Shown: positions 36,224-48,705 of the stretch, one piece after another
How positions within the stretch are numbered: position 1 is the stretch's first letter
Layout of the letters: every line of letters starts with the position of its first letter
Source: Przewalskia tangutica
Taxonomy: Eukaryota; Streptophyta; Magnoliopsida; Solanales; Solanaceae
Assembly (NCBI GenBank): GCA_029844215.1
Contig: CM056730.1
Location: forward strand, 53,022,924-53,086,923
Direction of reading: 5' to 3'
DNA length: 64,000 bases
Translations under genes and position numbers: made by a program
Notes under the pieces: generated by a model
Told to the model about the DNA's origin: nothing
The model's database searches: none
What the model saw: only the letters and a program-made list of their open reading frames with translations

Positions 36224-38595
36224 TGTTATACCTCGTATTTCCGAGTATGTACGCGAGGACGCACGCATAAAAGTTTGGCCTTAAAGTTTAGGCATGGCAC
36301 GTTTTTGGGCACAACCTCACAAAGAATCGCTCGACTAAACGCTTTACACAACTCTCGTAGGATAAATTCTCGCTATGCCATTTCTGATTTTTGCGGATTT
36401 TTCCGAGAGACGAAACACTTTGATCAACGAGGGCGACACTTGTCACCTCCAATTGATGGACGTGTGGCCCATAGGGCCAAATGGATGTCCAATTTGGCAA
36501 GTAGTTGTAGGATATTTTGTGTGCAAGTCTAGGTACACTTGCCCTAATCTCGCCTTACACTTGCCTAGCACTTGGCTAAATCTTCGCCATCGGTTGGCCA
36601 TCCTTGACCTATAAATACCCCTTAAGATGAAGAGTTCTTCATCCACAATTACTTTCCAAGTCTAAAAATCCTCTCCTCTCCTTTAAAGCCTTTTCGTCCA
36701 CACACCTCGCCCCCTTTGGAGAAGCTTAGCCGAGGCTACCCCCTAGCCTAGCCGAAACCTACCCCCCTCCCTTGGTAGAAAAATTGCCTTCTAGTATTGT
36801 TATAATGCCCAAAATACCCTAGCCCAAATCCCTTAGTACTTAGTAGAAGTCAAAGAACTTCTAAGGGTTCTCGAGCTACTGAGCGCATAACTTAGAGCTA
36901 AACCTCGCTCAGCGCGACTTTTATCTAGGATATTATTGGGCTTACCGAGGTAAATAATCCTAACCTCTTTTGAATTAGAGAATACATACCGTAGTAGTAT
37001 AAGAATAAGTATTAAATACTTAGAAGAATATTACAGAATTGAATCAAGTTATCACAGCAGAAGGGTTTAAAAGAAGAATAATTGAACTATACTTACTTAG
37101 ACTGCTTTCACAGAGACTGAGTAGCTCACCGCAGGGTTGTCGCCCGATTTTCCGTAGAATAAAGGACCCTCCGCTAGAATCACATGAGTAGTCTAGACGC
37201 TGATAGACGTGTTCGACTATTATAGGTTGATTCTTCCGCGACATATTCAACTTGGCGGTGGTTTTCGCCGGTATGCATGTGATTCTTCCTAAAGCACGAT
37301 ATTTTTTAAATATATAGTACCAGAGACGCATACGTGATAACCGAATAATAACTACGCAATGTCTTTCGACTTAAGCTCGATTAATACTTACGCAATGTCT
37401 CGCGACTTAAGCCCTAATAATAAGGATCCAAAGCATTTCAAAAGATTATCAATCATTTTTAATGTAAGAGAACTAATTGGTTTTTAAAATGTAAGCTTAA
37501 GAGTTATACTAGCTTTATGGGAAGTTAGGTATAACCACTTAAGCATGATAAAAGAAACATTTTGTCATGTGTTTATAATGCACTTATATTGATTTGTGAA
37601 AAGAATAATAAGATGGTTTGATAAGTAGACACGATATGACGATCAGGTGTTAGTGTCTTGTAACGCTTGTATAAGAGAGTATTCTTGTCAGGCTTATGTT
37701 GTTTAACGATAAGTCGTTATGTTAGTGTAATATCACTCACCTCTTGAAATATTACCGAGGGTTGTCGCCTCCACGCTGGTAGACTCAAAGCGGTCCGGGA
37801 CCATGATTCGAGAATACCTCACGCGGGTCCAAGGGACCTATGCGAGCTACGAGTTCCGTGTTAGTGACGCGGGTTATACCTCACGCGTTTACGTGGCTAC
37901 GCGACTACGAGTCCAGACGACGCCGAGGAGTAGCTACCTCGACGCGGGTTATATACCCCATGCGCGGCCTACGTGAGTGGCCCATGCGACTACGGAGTCC
38001 GTGATTAGGCTTGCATGGTGATACTACGCAATTGGCCCTGCTTCGATCATTCGCAGCCTAGAAAAGACCTGTTGCAGTTTACTTATCGTTGCTCTTGTTT
38101 ATGATGTGGCACTACGCGTTACCTCGTTGTTTCATACATACTTGCAAAACTGATTTTAAAAGGATATGTTTTCATTTAAGTACTTTACGCTTCACATACT
38201 TAGTAATTAGATCGAATTCCTTCTGGGGCCGCTCATGCCGCAGTAAAGGCAAGTGTGCTAGATCCACATCCTAGGATCTTTGGCTGGTCGTGAGCTCCAT
38301 CTTCTCCTGAGGCTCTACTTTGGGTATGATCTCCTCAGATTGTAGATAGTTTTGTACATTCAGGTATGGCGGCCCCCGCCATAGTTGTTTACTTCTAGAG
38401 GTCAGTAGTCCTATTGCGCTGGGACGAATCGCAAAACTGGGTTATATATATACGCCGAAAGGCAAGCTTTTCATCGATAAACTGCGGTCTCATTTTACAA
38501 TCGTTTCATGTCTTGTTTTATATTGCCGCTGATTTTCTCTCGATGTATGATCGCTGGTGCTCGTAAGGCACTACCACGCCCCGAACGTCGTGACA
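36224..38595 (+). repeat. 3' LTR of E1, about 2.37 kb
   Basis: TGTTATACCTCG to GTCGTGACA. Pairs with 18123-20467 along its whole length, including the GCATAAAAGTTTGGCC start, TATA box at 36610-36617, palindrome at 37496-37543 and type-c array at about 37745-38020. M1 gag resumes at 38596. Confidence 0.88.
36610..36617 (+). promoter_or_regulatory. TATA box of E1 3' LTR
   Basis: TATAAATA followed by CCCCTTAAG. Confidence 0.7.
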
Positions 38596-38671
38596 CGCGT
38601 TCCCGTAACCCTCGCTCGACTCGCAGCCTCCTCGCCGCTTGCTCTTCGGGCTCGCCGTTTCGTAGAGGCAT
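38596..38671 (-). pseudogene. gag: gag start of M1 (first ~25 codons)
   Basis: M1 sequence to the right of E1. The start codon is at 38671 reading left, in the family context ATGCCTC. The coding piece runs to 38596 and continues at 18122. The bases 38672-38858 are the leader between gag and the primer-binding site; they match the leader of M0 (810-990), X, T2 and E2 closely. Confidence 0.72.
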
Positions 38672-38858
38672 AACTAGCACATACGAATACGCCAGAGGAG
38701 TCCAACTTATAACACTTTCTAAGGCACGATCTCGTGAGTGAGAAGAATGGAAACCAATCCTAAATATCCCGCACTCCCTCGACATAAAGTGGTGCACAAC
38801 ACACCGATAATCAAGACTCTACTAGATACGGCTCAGACACTTTCTCCGATGATTAATC

Positions 38859-38869
38859 GCTCGATACCA
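38859..38869 (-). promoter_or_regulatory. Primer-binding site of M1
   Basis: Minus reading GGTATCGAGC-type iMet site next to the 5' LTR at 38874. Confidence 0.75.
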
Positions 38870-38873
38870 CTTT

Positions 38874-39198
38874 TGTCACGACTGACACCGGCCCGCGATC
38901 GTGCCTTACCCCGGGCACCCTAGTGATACAACATCAGAGAAAATCAGCGGGAAAAAAAAAATACACATGAAACAAGATATACAATAATGAAATAAGAAAA
39001 CAGGCTAACCAAAACGGTTACCTTTCTGAATATATAAATAAAACTTGAACCCGAACAGCATATCCCTTTACAAACTCGCCCACAACAAGATTACATGCAC
39101 TTACGAATGTTTTAATAACAACGACGGCACAGGGCCCCGCCATAACCCTGAATGTAAGTACCTACAACGACAGTGAACTATACCAAAGATAAGCCTCC
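38874..39198 (-). repeat. 5' LTR of M1, left piece
   Basis: Starts TGTCACGACT. Nearly identical to 9070-9385, including the A run and the GAAACAAGATATACAATAAT block. It is cut at the first copy of cctcc (39194-39198) by T2 and continues at 57513. Confidence 0.88.
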
Positions 39199-39344
39199 TG
39201 TCACGACCCGACCCCGGGCCCGTGACTGGTGCCTTACCCCGGGTACCCTAGTGATACAACATCAGAGTAACCAGCGGAATATAAAAGAAGACATGAAACA
39301 ATATGAAGTGAGAAACAGTTTATCTGAGAAAAGTTGCCTTTCGG

Positions 39345-39361
39345 CATATATATATATATGT
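39345..39361. repeat. (TA)n microsatellite in T2 LTR
   Basis: Short AT dinucleotide run in the LTR. Equivalents of varying length occur at 48858, 54587 and 41560, so it is part of the family rather than a new feature. Confidence 0.6.
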
Positions 39362-39839
39362 TTGAACAGTTACATCCCTTTTAAAAACCTGCCCACACCA
39401 GCATTCATGCACTTCTAAGAATGTTATAACAACTATGACGACAGTGGCTTCGCCATACCCCGAATGTACAAGAACCTACAACTCAGTGGAAACATACTAA
39501 AAGATAAGCCTCCGAGAAACGAGCTTCCTAATACACCGAATCGTGATCCTATGAGCGAGATCAACAACCGGTACTTACCGCATTTAACGCAGCTTCAAGG
39601 AAGTCAAGCATAACAGTACCAATTATGTGAAATCAAAATATCAGAAACGAAATCATAACAAATAAAATAAAACAGAGACATGTATGATAACAAAACTACG
39701 CTTCACAACATAAAAGCAAATATGTCAAGTCGTGACTCACGCCTCAAAGTCATCCTCATGCCCGTGGAACTCCTTCCTCACCGCCAGCCTAGGTATAAAT
39801 CGTATGATACATATAACGTGTCTCGCCCATCTCATGGAC

Positions 39840-40205
39840 TCCTGGTCGGATCGCATGGAATACATTCCGCCTATCTCATGGACTCCTGTGATAGAATCGT
39901 GGAATACATTCTCGCTCATCCCATGACTGCATCGTGAAATACATTCCTGCTCATCCCATGAACTCGTATCGTGAAATACATTCCTGCTCATCCCATGAAC
40001 GCAGTTGTCGCAGTGAAATACATTCCTGCTCATCCCATGAACGCGTGTCGAGTGAAATACATTCCTGCTCATCCCATGAACGCGTGTCGAGTGAAATACA
40101 TTCCCGCTCATCCTACGAACGCGTGTCGAGTGGAATACATTCCCGCTCATCCTACGAACGCGTGTCGAGTGAAATACATTCCTGCTCATCCCATGAACGC
40201 GTATA
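39840..40205. repeat. 39-base minisatellite, type-a array, in T2 3' LTR
   Basis: Nine tandem copies of a unit of about 39 bases, each holding AAATACATTCCTGCTCATCC and CATGAACGCG. The left copies are more diverged (CTCATGGACTC variants), the right copies nearly uniform. The unit is a multiple of three, so it produces a repetitive open frame in each direction that I do not consider a gene. Confidence 0.85.
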
Positions 40206-40828
40206 GAATCGACTATAACATTTAAACGCTTCTTAAGACATTAAGATAATACCATGCTTTCCTTTTAAATCAACTAAGGCAATATTATGCCCTCCTTTTT
40301 AAACCAAAACACTTTCCTTTTTAAAGTCAAGTAACAACATTCTTTTCCAAAAGTTCAAGTTGCCTAATTTCAAATACTCAAGTCTTTTAGTTTCGAAAGA
40401 TTTCATAGTTCATAGTCTTAATCAAATAACGTAATCTTTTTCAAAACAATTGAATAACGTATGCCTTATGTGTAAGTAGGTTATTCTTTTTTATAACAAT
40501 CTTATTAAAGCAGCCATGATCTAGGAAATGTAATACAATTTTGTCTTATCTTATCTTCTATGCAGATGGAGGTTTCTACTGGTTTTAATATAATTCAATT
40601 ATTGTCAATATATTTTCCTTTATTAACGCTGCAGTGGTTCGTTCGATACTTATTCTCGTTTCCGAAATCCGTAAAACATTATTCTTTAAAAACCAAGTAC
40701 TCATTACTCACGAATGAGGTTTCACACTTTTTAACAAAATTCTTATCAATTCAATTAAGTCAAGTCTATTATCTTTTAAGATCAAGTCTCTTAACATCTA
40801 AAATCAATAAACCATTCTTTTTATCTCT

Positions 40829-40876
40829 CTTAAGTCGTTATACCTAACTTCCCATAAAGCTAGTATAACTCTTAAG
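40829..40876. repeat. Conserved LTR palindrome 1 (reference copy)
   Basis: Inverted repeat CTTAAG..GTTATAC and GTATAAC..CTTAAG around a core with CCCATAAAGCTAG. Copies at 2728-2774, 10164-10211, 19369-19415, 37496-37543, 42487-42534, 49794-49841, 56058-56105, 58311-58358 and 60149-60195, in LTRs of every subfamily. Confidence 0.75.
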
Positions 40877-41410
40877 CTTTCAAAACCAAGTATTACTCTT
40901 CTTTTAAAAACGATTCTTAATTACTTTGAAATACTTCAAGATTCTTATTATTTAAAACTCAAGTCAAAAGACATCGAAGTAAAACCACGTTCAGTTAACA
41001 CACGTACGTCTACCGTACTATATATATTCTTTTAAATTATCATGCTCAAGAGGATAGGAAGAATCACATAACTCGCGACGATTACCAACAATTAGCAAAA
41101 CGCTCCAAAGTACTGTAATCCTGCTAGCCTTTTCCACCCTTCGAGTAGAATACGCTACTCGCAGTACTTCAACCTATAACGGTCATATAAGTCTATCAAC
41201 GTCTAGACTACTCTGTAGAATAATTCTAGATACAAGATTCCTTATTCTATGGAAAATTGCGCAGCACTTCCCTACCCGTCAAACTACACAAGTTCATCAG
41301 AAATACACCCATGTAAGTACGTCAGCTTCTCTTCTTTTATACCATCCTTATATACGTCTTATACTCATTTCTATACTACTACAGTATGTAATTTCCAATT
41401 ACAATAGAAG

Positions 41411-43838
41411 TGTCACGACCCATTCCGGTTCGTGGATCGTGCTCATCGGCACCCAAGTAGTCATACATCGAGTAATCGTGGAAATATAAACAAGACATGA
41501 AACAGCTTTATAAAATAAGCATACGCTTTAAGTGAGAAAACATCGCTTTCTAAGCATATATATATAAACATGGTTTAGCGCTACATCCGATATTGTACAA
41601 CATGACTATGCACTTAAGGAATATATAACTATGGCGACAGGCCCGCCATACCCTCGATCAGACAAAACTATCTACAACAGGAGATCATACCCAAAAGTAG
41701 AGCCTCCGAAAGCGACGGAGCTCCCGACACCAACGTAGAGATCCTAGGAATGTGGATCTAGCACTGCCGCTCTTACCGCAGATGAACGCAGCCTCAAGGA
41801 GGTCAAGATAACAGTACTAAGTATATGAAATCAGAAATACTTAAATGAAACATATCATTTTAAAACAGCTTTGGCAAGTATGTATGAAACAACCAAGGGG
41901 ACCGCACATAGTGCCACATCATAAACAAGAGTAACAATAGGTAAACCGTAACAGGTCTTTTCTAGGCTGCGAATGATCGAAGCAGGGCCAATTGCCCGTA
42001 GTATCACCATGCAAGCCTAATCCTGGACTCCCGTAGTCCGCATAGGCCAATCACATAGGCCCGCATAGTATATAACCCCGCATCGAGGGTAGCTACTCTC
42101 GGCATCGCCCCGACTCGTAGTCCGCACGGCCACATGCATCGCATGCAGGTATAACCCCGCACACTAACCTCGAACTCCCGTGAGCTCCGCATAGATCCTC
42201 GACCCGCATGAGGTATTCTCGAATCACGGTCCTGCATCACCGAAGTCTACCCCGCACGGAGGCGCCTTAACCCCTGCAATATGTCAAGAGGTGAGTGATG
42301 TTACACTAACCTAACACTTTATCGCTTAAACAACATAAGCACGACAAGAATACTCTTTACACAAACGCTACAAGACACTAACACACATAGCATCATATCA
42401 TGTCTACTTATCAAACCATCTTATTATTCTTTCACAATTCAATATAAGTCCGTTATAAACACATAGGCAACCGCTTTTTTATCAATCTTAAGTGGTTATA
42501 CTTAACTTCCCATAAAGCTAGTATAACTCCTAAGCTTCGCTTAAAACCAATTAGTTCTCTTCATAAAAATGATTCAAGATTCTTTGAATTGCTTTCGATC
42601 TTTATTATTCAAAGTGCTTAAGCCACGAGGCATTGCCGTAAGTATTATTCAGGCTTAAGTCAAAGACATTGCCGTAGTTATTATTCAGCTTAACACACGC
42701 ACGCCTACCGCACATATATATATTGTAAAATATCATGCTTTAGGAAGAATCACATACCTTCTCAAAAAACCACCGCCAAGTTGAATATGTCGCGCAGAGT
42801 CACTTATAATAGTCGACACGCCTATCAACGCTCGCACTACTTTGTAAACATTCTAAACAGAGGGTTCTATATCCTACGGAAAATCGGGCGACTTCCTACC
42901 CGCGAGCTACTCAAGGCCATCATGAAAACAAATTCTATATAAGCATAGTTCATTTATTCTTCTTTAAACCCTTCTACCGTGATAACAGCTCAATTCTAAT
43001 CACAGATTCTTCTAAGTATTTATACTTATTCTTATACTACAACAAAGAAGTATTCTCTAATCCGAAAGAGGGTTAGGATTAGTTACCCTGTAAGCCCAAT
43101 AATGTCCTAGATAAAGTCGCTACCGAGCAAGGTTTTGCTCCTAAGTTGTATGCTCCAAGAACCTTAGAAGTTCTTCACAACTTCTACTAAGTACTAAGTG
43201 GATTTGGGGCTAGGTATTTTGGGCATTATAACAATACAAGAAGGCAACTTTTCTACCAAGTGTGGGTAGGTTTTGGCTAGGCTAGGGGGCCTCGCCAAAC
43301 TACTAGGCTAGAGGAGGGGTATTCGCCATGGCCTTCACAAGCGGAGGGGAGGTGTTTGACGAAAAGGCTACAAAGGGAGAGGAGAGGATTTTCAAGACTT
43401 GAAAGAAATTTGTGGACGAAGAACTCTTCATCTCTAAGGGGTATTTATAGGTCAAGAGGTGGCCAACCAATGGCCAAGATTAAGACAAGTGCAAGGCAAG
43501 TGTAGGTGAAGATTAACTAAACACAAATATCCTACCAACTCCTCGACTTGTGCACAAGGCACAAAAACGTGCAAGGTATTCCAATTGGCCCAAATGGATG
43601 ATTCAAGTCCACCAATCGGAGGGTGTCGCCTCCCGCTGGTCCAAAATGTTTCGCCTCTCTAAAAATCCGCAAAATTAGAAATGGCATAGCCGAATTTACC
43701 CTACGAAAGTCGTGGAAACGCTTTCATTGAAAACGATTCTTTTAGCGAGTTGTGCACAAATAAAAACGCTTTTGCCTAAACTTTAAGGCTAGACTTTGCA
43801 CGTATTCCTCACGCATATACCGGAAATACGGTATAACA
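41411..43838 (-). repeat. 3' LTR of E2, 2.43 kb
   Basis: TGTCACGACC to CGGTATAACA. Pairs with 48706-51173. TATA at 43442-43449, palindrome at 42487-42534, type-c array about 42005-42260. It has many CG where the sister copy has CTG or CAG. Confidence 0.9.
43442..43449 (-). promoter_or_regulatory. TATA box of E2 3' LTR
   Basis: TATTTATA on the plus strand, preceded by GGGG, i.e. TATAAATACCCC in sense. Confidence 0.7.
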
Positions 43839-43851
43839 TTCTCCTCCTTAG
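43839..43851 (-). promoter_or_regulatory. Polypurine tract of E2
   Basis: Minus reading CTAAGGAGGAGAA next to the 3' LTR, with the AACATTC/GAATGTT palindrome at 43853-43871. Confidence 0.78.
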
Positions 43852-43999
43852 AAACATTCGTCCCGAATGTTCCTTCCCAAGACGCTTAACGATAATATTC
43901 TTCATAACTTAAACAGCTTGCAAATGCCACACACGCCACGTAACAACACTTAGGCGTAAAACGATAACGAAAATTTACAAGTAGGAAAGTGAATTACCC

Positions 44000-45335
44000 G
44001 GAGGTGGGGAATAGGTGAGATACTTCGCCTCATGTCCTCCTCGGCTTCCCACGCCATCTCCTCCTCGAGCTCGCTCCGCCACAAGACTTTGACGGCCACA
44101 TCCTCGTCCGCAGACGCTAACTCCGACGATCGACTATCGCATGGAATCTCTCATACGATAACCCCTGTCACACTGACATCGCCAATCGGGTGTACCCTAG
44201 ATGGATCCCCGATACATCTCCTCAAAGATAGATACGTGAAAACCGGATGCATCGCTTCCAGACGGACGGCAGATTCAACTCATAGGCAACCTTGCCTACC
44301 TCGCGGACACCGAAACGCCCAATGTACCTTGGGCTAAGTTTTCCCTTCCTCCCGAATCTCATCACACCCTTCATGGGTGACACCTTCAGGAAAACCCAAT
44401 CATCAACTGCGAACTCCAGATGTCGACGACGATGATATGCATACGACTTGCCGACTCGAGTCGCCAATAGCCGCCTTGATATGCTTCACCTTATACATCG
44501 CTCACGCACCAAATCGTCCCACTAGCCGCACTCGCCACATCGAACCAACCTATAGGCGATCCGCACTTCCTCCCATACAAGGCCTCATAAGGCGCCATCT
44601 CGAATACCGTGGTAGCTATTATTATACGCGAACTCAACTAGAGGCAAATGATCCTCCCAACTACCATCGGTCAATAACACAGCTCGCAAAGATATCCTCG
44701 CAGTTCGGATAGTGCGCTCGCTCGTCTGCTCGTGGATGAAATGCACTGTGCTCACTCGCCCCTAAACCCTCTCGAAGCGACCTCCAAGTTAGCCGTAAAC
44801 CGCTCCTTCGTCGATATGATCGGTAGGGACTCATGCGCCTCGACGATCTCTGATGTAAAGTTCGGCATAATCCTCACCAAAAGTCGCCCCGATGGGAAGG
44901 AAGTGGGCTGATTTCACACCGCCGACGATAACCCATATAGAATCATGCCTCTCGAGCGCAGGTAATCCTGATGAAGTCCATGTTGATTACCTCCCACTTC
45001 CACCGGATCTCAATCGTCGCAACAAACCACCGTGCCTCTCGTGCTCTACCTTCACTGGCCGACAACACGCACCGAGCTACGAACTCGCAACGCCCCTCTT
45101 CAATCCATCCCACCAATACACGTATCTAAGGTCGCGGGTACATCTTAGTCGACCCGATGGATAGAGTAACGCGCGCGGTGCTTCCCCAAGAACTCGCCGC
45201 CAAGTCCTCAAACATCCGAACACACAACCGCCTCAAACCTTAGCACCCCATCGCGCGCTACTCAAAAGGACCTTGCCCTCACGAAGAGTTGTATCACGAT
45301 ATCGAATCAAAATCGATCATCGAATCGCTGCTTCT
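44000..45335 (-). pseudogene. pol: Integrase with chromodomain-like tail of E2
   Basis: Inserts the cDNA into the chromosome. Read right to left: the HHCC region about 45050-45300; the core start MDFI near 44980 and the following HDSIWVI-like strand; the AP-EALYG region near 44585; the C-terminal domain 44222-44467 with SYA-HRRRHLEF, DDWVFLKVSP-KGVMRFG, LSPRYIG-RF and VGKVAYEL; then a chromodomain-type end with WE-EEDM-R about 44020-44060. The 44222-44467 stretch is the best preserved reading frame of pol here. The middle of the core is broken by frameshifts. The chromodomain call rests on the tail motif and on the homologous part of E1. Confidence 0.83.
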
Positions 45336-46930
45336 TCACCTCGACGATGGAAGACTCGCAACCTCACGAACTCTAACCCCATCGCTATCGTAATCGATCA
45401 AACGGACACCAAGGCTCGCTAATCGATGCAAATCACGAACCATGTCCTCCTCTCTAGCCGCACATCCGATAGGCTCCCATCGACCTACGACTAAGAGCAT
45501 TCGCCACAACATCGGCCTTCCCGTGGTACAGATATCAACATCGTAATCCTTAAGCAACTCTAACCACCGCCTCTCGCTGAAGTTCAGCTCCTCCGTCAAG
45601 ATATACCGAGGCTCTTCGGTCTCAGAAAATATCCACGTGAATCCCATACAAATAGTGCTCCGCATCTTCAAAGCGTGAATCACACCGCTAACTCCAAATC
45701 ATGGGGGTAGTTCCTCCGTGTTTCTTCACCGTCGGGATGCATATGCTATAACCCTTCCATGCCGCATCAACACACATCCCAACCCGATGCCCGACGATCG
45801 CAATACACCACGTAACTATCCGACCTCCGAAGAGTAAGAACGGGCGGTCGCCGCCTCTTTTCAAGAATCGAAACCCCGCCACAAGCATCACCATCAAACT
45901 TGGCTGCCTTTTGAGTCACCTAGTCAATGGTGCAGATAGAAGCAAACTTCTCCACGAACCGATAATATCCTCGCAAGGCCCGTAAAATCGCGAACCTTCG
46001 CTGAGTAGTAGGTTCAGGCCAAGTCTCGATCGCCGATCTTCGCCGTATCCACTGAACGCCATCACCCGGCAATATGCCCAAGAAACGCCATCAAGTCAAC
46101 CAAAACTCACATTTGGAAAACTTGGCGATAATCGCTGGTCCCGAGAATCACAAGACAGCCTCAACGCTCCGCATGCTCCCGCTCGAGCGAGAATAAACCA
46201 AGATATCATCAATGAACACTATCACGAACGTGTCCAAAAATGGTTTGAACACTCGTTCATCAAATCCATGAATACCACGAGCATTGGTCAACCCAAAAGA
46301 CATGACCAACTCATAATGCCCGCACGTCCGAATGCACCTTGTGGACATCCACCTCTCTCGACTCGCACACGATGATAGCCCGATCGCAGATCAATCTTGA
46401 GAAACATCTCGCACTCGCAACCGTCGAACAAATCATCAATCCCGGAAGGGGTATCTGCTTTTAATGGTCACCTTGTTCACCGTCAGATCAACACATACGC
46501 GCAGCCCCGCCCTTCTTCTTCACGAACAATACGGCGCTCCCGTGGAGAAACACTAGGCCCGATAAGCCCTTCTCCAAAGAAATCTCTAAGCCGATCCTTC
46601 AACTCTCTCAACTCGGCAGGGGCCATTCGTATGGTGGAATGGAAATAGGCCGAGTGTCCGCAATATGTCAATACAAAACTCAATCTCCTCTCGTGAGGGA
46701 TACCGAGGTCATCCGAAACACGCCCGGGAACTCGACCATCGAATCGACCAAAATCTGGTACCGCAGCCTTCAAGATCAAACACCCGAACGAGATGGTAGA
46801 TATACCCTTCGCACCATCTTCCTAGCCTTGAGGTAGGAAATAAACCTACTTCTGGCGATACCGCGTTCCTCCTAATCAACAACCGGCTCCTCAGAAATCG
46901 GAACCGCATTACTTCTCTCTCAGCCTACAT
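45336..46930 (-). pseudogene. pol: Reverse transcriptase and RNase H of E2
   Basis: Copies element RNA to DNA and removes the RNA. Read right to left: EIEFC-like and IPPYRMAPAELRELKDRLRDF near 46600-46680; the following IGPSVSPRE segment near 46560; CGHYE-VMSFGLTNA at about 46310; the catalytic FIDD box at 46205-46216 within a VIVFIDDILVYS stretch; RNase H pieces CVDAAWKGYS (45740-45780) and the LNFSERRWLELLKDYDVDI end (45545-45590). The order matches Ty3/gypsy pol. Frameshifts separate these blocks, but the catalytic aspartate pair is kept. Confidence 0.87.
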
Positions 46931-47250
46931 TGGCGTAGCAAGAAGCTAGCCAATCCATCCCCATGATCACGCAAGTCAATCATCTCCAACTCTATCAAGC
47001 CTGGCCAGGTCCGACGATCAGAATGGTCACAGACAAGCTCTATATACCCGCCGAGCTACCACCGAATCACCATCGCGTAGCTACCTCGAAAAGTGGTCTA
47101 TGGACTCGTGCTCTATCCCTATCCTACTAGCAACAAGGGAGATATATAGACAGAGTAGAACCCGATCTATCAAAGCATACACATCAAACCCAAAACTAAT
47201 AAGGTACCGTGACGACATCAAAGTGAGGCCTCCCGATCCTCGCTTACCGG
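46931..47250 (-). pseudogene. pol: Protease of E2
   Basis: Retropepsin of the polyprotein. In minus reading, the FDVYALID-SGST-type active-site region lies at about 47130-47170 and the terminal LIELEMIDL..MDWLASF-like segment at about 46940-47000. The part between is frameshifted. It lies between the gag zinc knuckle and reverse transcriptase, as in E1. Confidence 0.72.
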
Positions 47251-48497
47251 ACAAAGCATAAATGCGGTTCGAGGACCGCTAGAATCGACCCGCCACGACT
47301 TCACTGACCGCCGGTCCACGAGTACCTTGCCCTCCGGCGTATGCAGTAATCGTCGGGATGAAGAAGACCTTGAAAGAACTCGTAGTCGACTCCTACCATC
47401 CGCATCGCCTTGGTCTGACAGCTCTCGCATAGTGACTCGCTGCCACAATCAAACAAACTCCGTAGCACCACAACTCCCGGCGGGATCTACCGCGACGGCC
47501 ACACCGGCGGTGGTCCCGACGCCGTAACCTCGCCGCCTCGATGTTCAAGTCCCGGGCCCCGTCCGCCTCGAATATCCCGGCCGGCAGGATGGTGCAGAGT
47601 GCTCGAGCCGGCCGTGGGCACCTAGATCGCCGCCGAGGCCGCCACCACGATAGCTACCAAACGACTACCGCCCCGGTCTTCTTCTCGCCGCCGTCACAAC
47701 CCGGCGGTCTCTACGCCTCACATCCAAGAGCATGAGCTCGCACGCGGTAATGTCCATACCCGGTGAAGAGAAACACCCGCACACGACTCGCCATATAGTC
47801 ATCTAGCCTGACGTAGCGGTGCACCCTATCCTCCATACCGCTACCAACGCCGGGACATATCGGGCCAATGAATCAAACTCGACATTGTACTCCCGACAAG
47901 CAGGCGCCCTTCCGCCTCGCCAAGCAGAAAATCTATCACCCCGCGCCTCTCATCTGGAGGCAAGAAGTGGCGAGGAAAGCCTCGAGAACTCATCCAAAGT
48001 AGCCGGGACGCTGCTTTCCCGATAACTCCCATGACCAAAACCAATCGATCGCGTATCACGCAGCCGACGCGAACCGGCGTCACAGACTGCCTCGAGGCCT
48101 TGATCACCCTATGATCCTTCAGAGCCGACGGATGAACTCCCGCGATCATCCTCCCGCCACCCAAAAACTCGCGGGCCGCAACTCAAGAAATCTCGTAGTC
48201 TCAAACTATTCGCCTGGTGCACCACGGTGCGATCGGGCCGAGCTGAACTGAATCGCCGTGATCCAAATTTCTCCTCGTATCGGGCCACAACTTTAGCCAA
48301 TAGTCGGGCCATCTCTCAGTGCCCTAACTCTCCGCCTGTGCCGGGGACGAGGTGTGGTACCGTGGTCTCGCCGGCCGGCGGCGCCATAGAACTCGCCGCC
48401 TCGTATAGACCGGCTCGAGCCCTCGTGACTCTAGGTGTCTCGATCGGCTCTCTACCGCTTTGCCCTTCTGGGCCCGGGTTGCCTTACGTGGAGGCAT
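47251..48497 (-). pseudogene. gag: gag of E2
   Basis: Capsid/nucleocapsid gene, with ATG at 48497 in the context ATGCCTCCACG and a basic N-terminus. The capsid core spans about 47830-48170, with FPRHFLPPDERR, VIDFLL-EAE and the STMSSLIHWPD-type blocks that align with E1, T1 and T2. A degenerate CCHC knuckle (C..CG..SHYARA-C) lies at about 47410-47455. There are several frame changes. It would assemble the particle, and possibly also package the gag-only relatives (inference). Confidence 0.8.
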
Positions 48498-48689
48498 AAC
48501 TGTTACAGAACAAGGAATACGTTAGAAGGGTCCGACTTAAACACAGCTCTAAAGCACGATCTCAGAGTGAGAAGAATAGAAACCAATCCTAAATATCCTA
48601 TAGCCTCCTGATTATTGATGTGGTGCACAACACACCGATAATCAAGACTCTACTAGATACGGTCTGTAGACACTTTCCGAGGATTAACT

Positions 48690-48701
48690 GCTCTGATACC
48701 A
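48690..48701 (-). promoter_or_regulatory. Primer-binding site of E2, exact iMet match
   Basis: Minus reading TGGTATCAGAGC, four bases from the LTR. All 12 bases match the complement of the plant initiator tRNA-Met 3' end. The other copies differ by loss of the A in CAG. Confidence 0.88.
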
Positions 48702-48705
48702 CTTT

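Larger units (their letters stand above)
18123..38595 (+). mobile_element. E1: plus-strand gag-pol chromovirus with two nested insertions
   Basis: 5' LTR 18123-20467, primer-binding site 20472, gag from 20665, protease to 22220, [S2 22221-24300], reverse transcriptase and RNase H 24301-25636, [T1 25637-34468], integrase with chromodomain 34469-36060, polypurine tract, 3' LTR 36224-38595. Removing the two insertions leaves an element of about 9.5 kb. It is inserted in the gag of M1, whose sequence resumes at 38596. The flanks read cccgcg and cgcgtt, so a cgcg-type duplication is likely, but the first LTR bases are damaged (gccGTTATACC). Confidence 0.88.
39199..41410 (-). repeat. 3' LTR of T2, first 2.2 kb
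   Basis: Starts TGTCACGACCCG and ends at agaag (41406-41410), where E2 is inserted. It matches 54441 onward, including the nine-copy minisatellite and the CTTCTATGCAGATGG module near 40555. Confidence 0.9.

Noticed and set aside
18123..38595. An envelope-like third gene downstream of pol (Athila/Tat-type)
   Set aside because: After the integrase tail only about 150-200 bases precede the polypurine tract in E1 and E2, with no room for another gene.
39840..40205. Possible CRISPR array
   Set aside because: The units are contiguous, with no unique spacers, and lie in a plant retrotransposon LTR. There are no cas genes.
39737..40225. Repetitive open frames on both strands (13-residue repeats) across the minisatellite
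   Set aside because: A 39-base unit is a multiple of three, so any frame without a stop stays open. It lies in an LTR, has no start context or homologue, and its twin at 55060-55435 is broken.
40560..40847. 95-codon frame, also seen at 55792-56076
   Set aside because: Present in both T2 LTRs because they are copies of each other. In other subfamilies the frame is lost, and it lies across the LTR module and palindrome.
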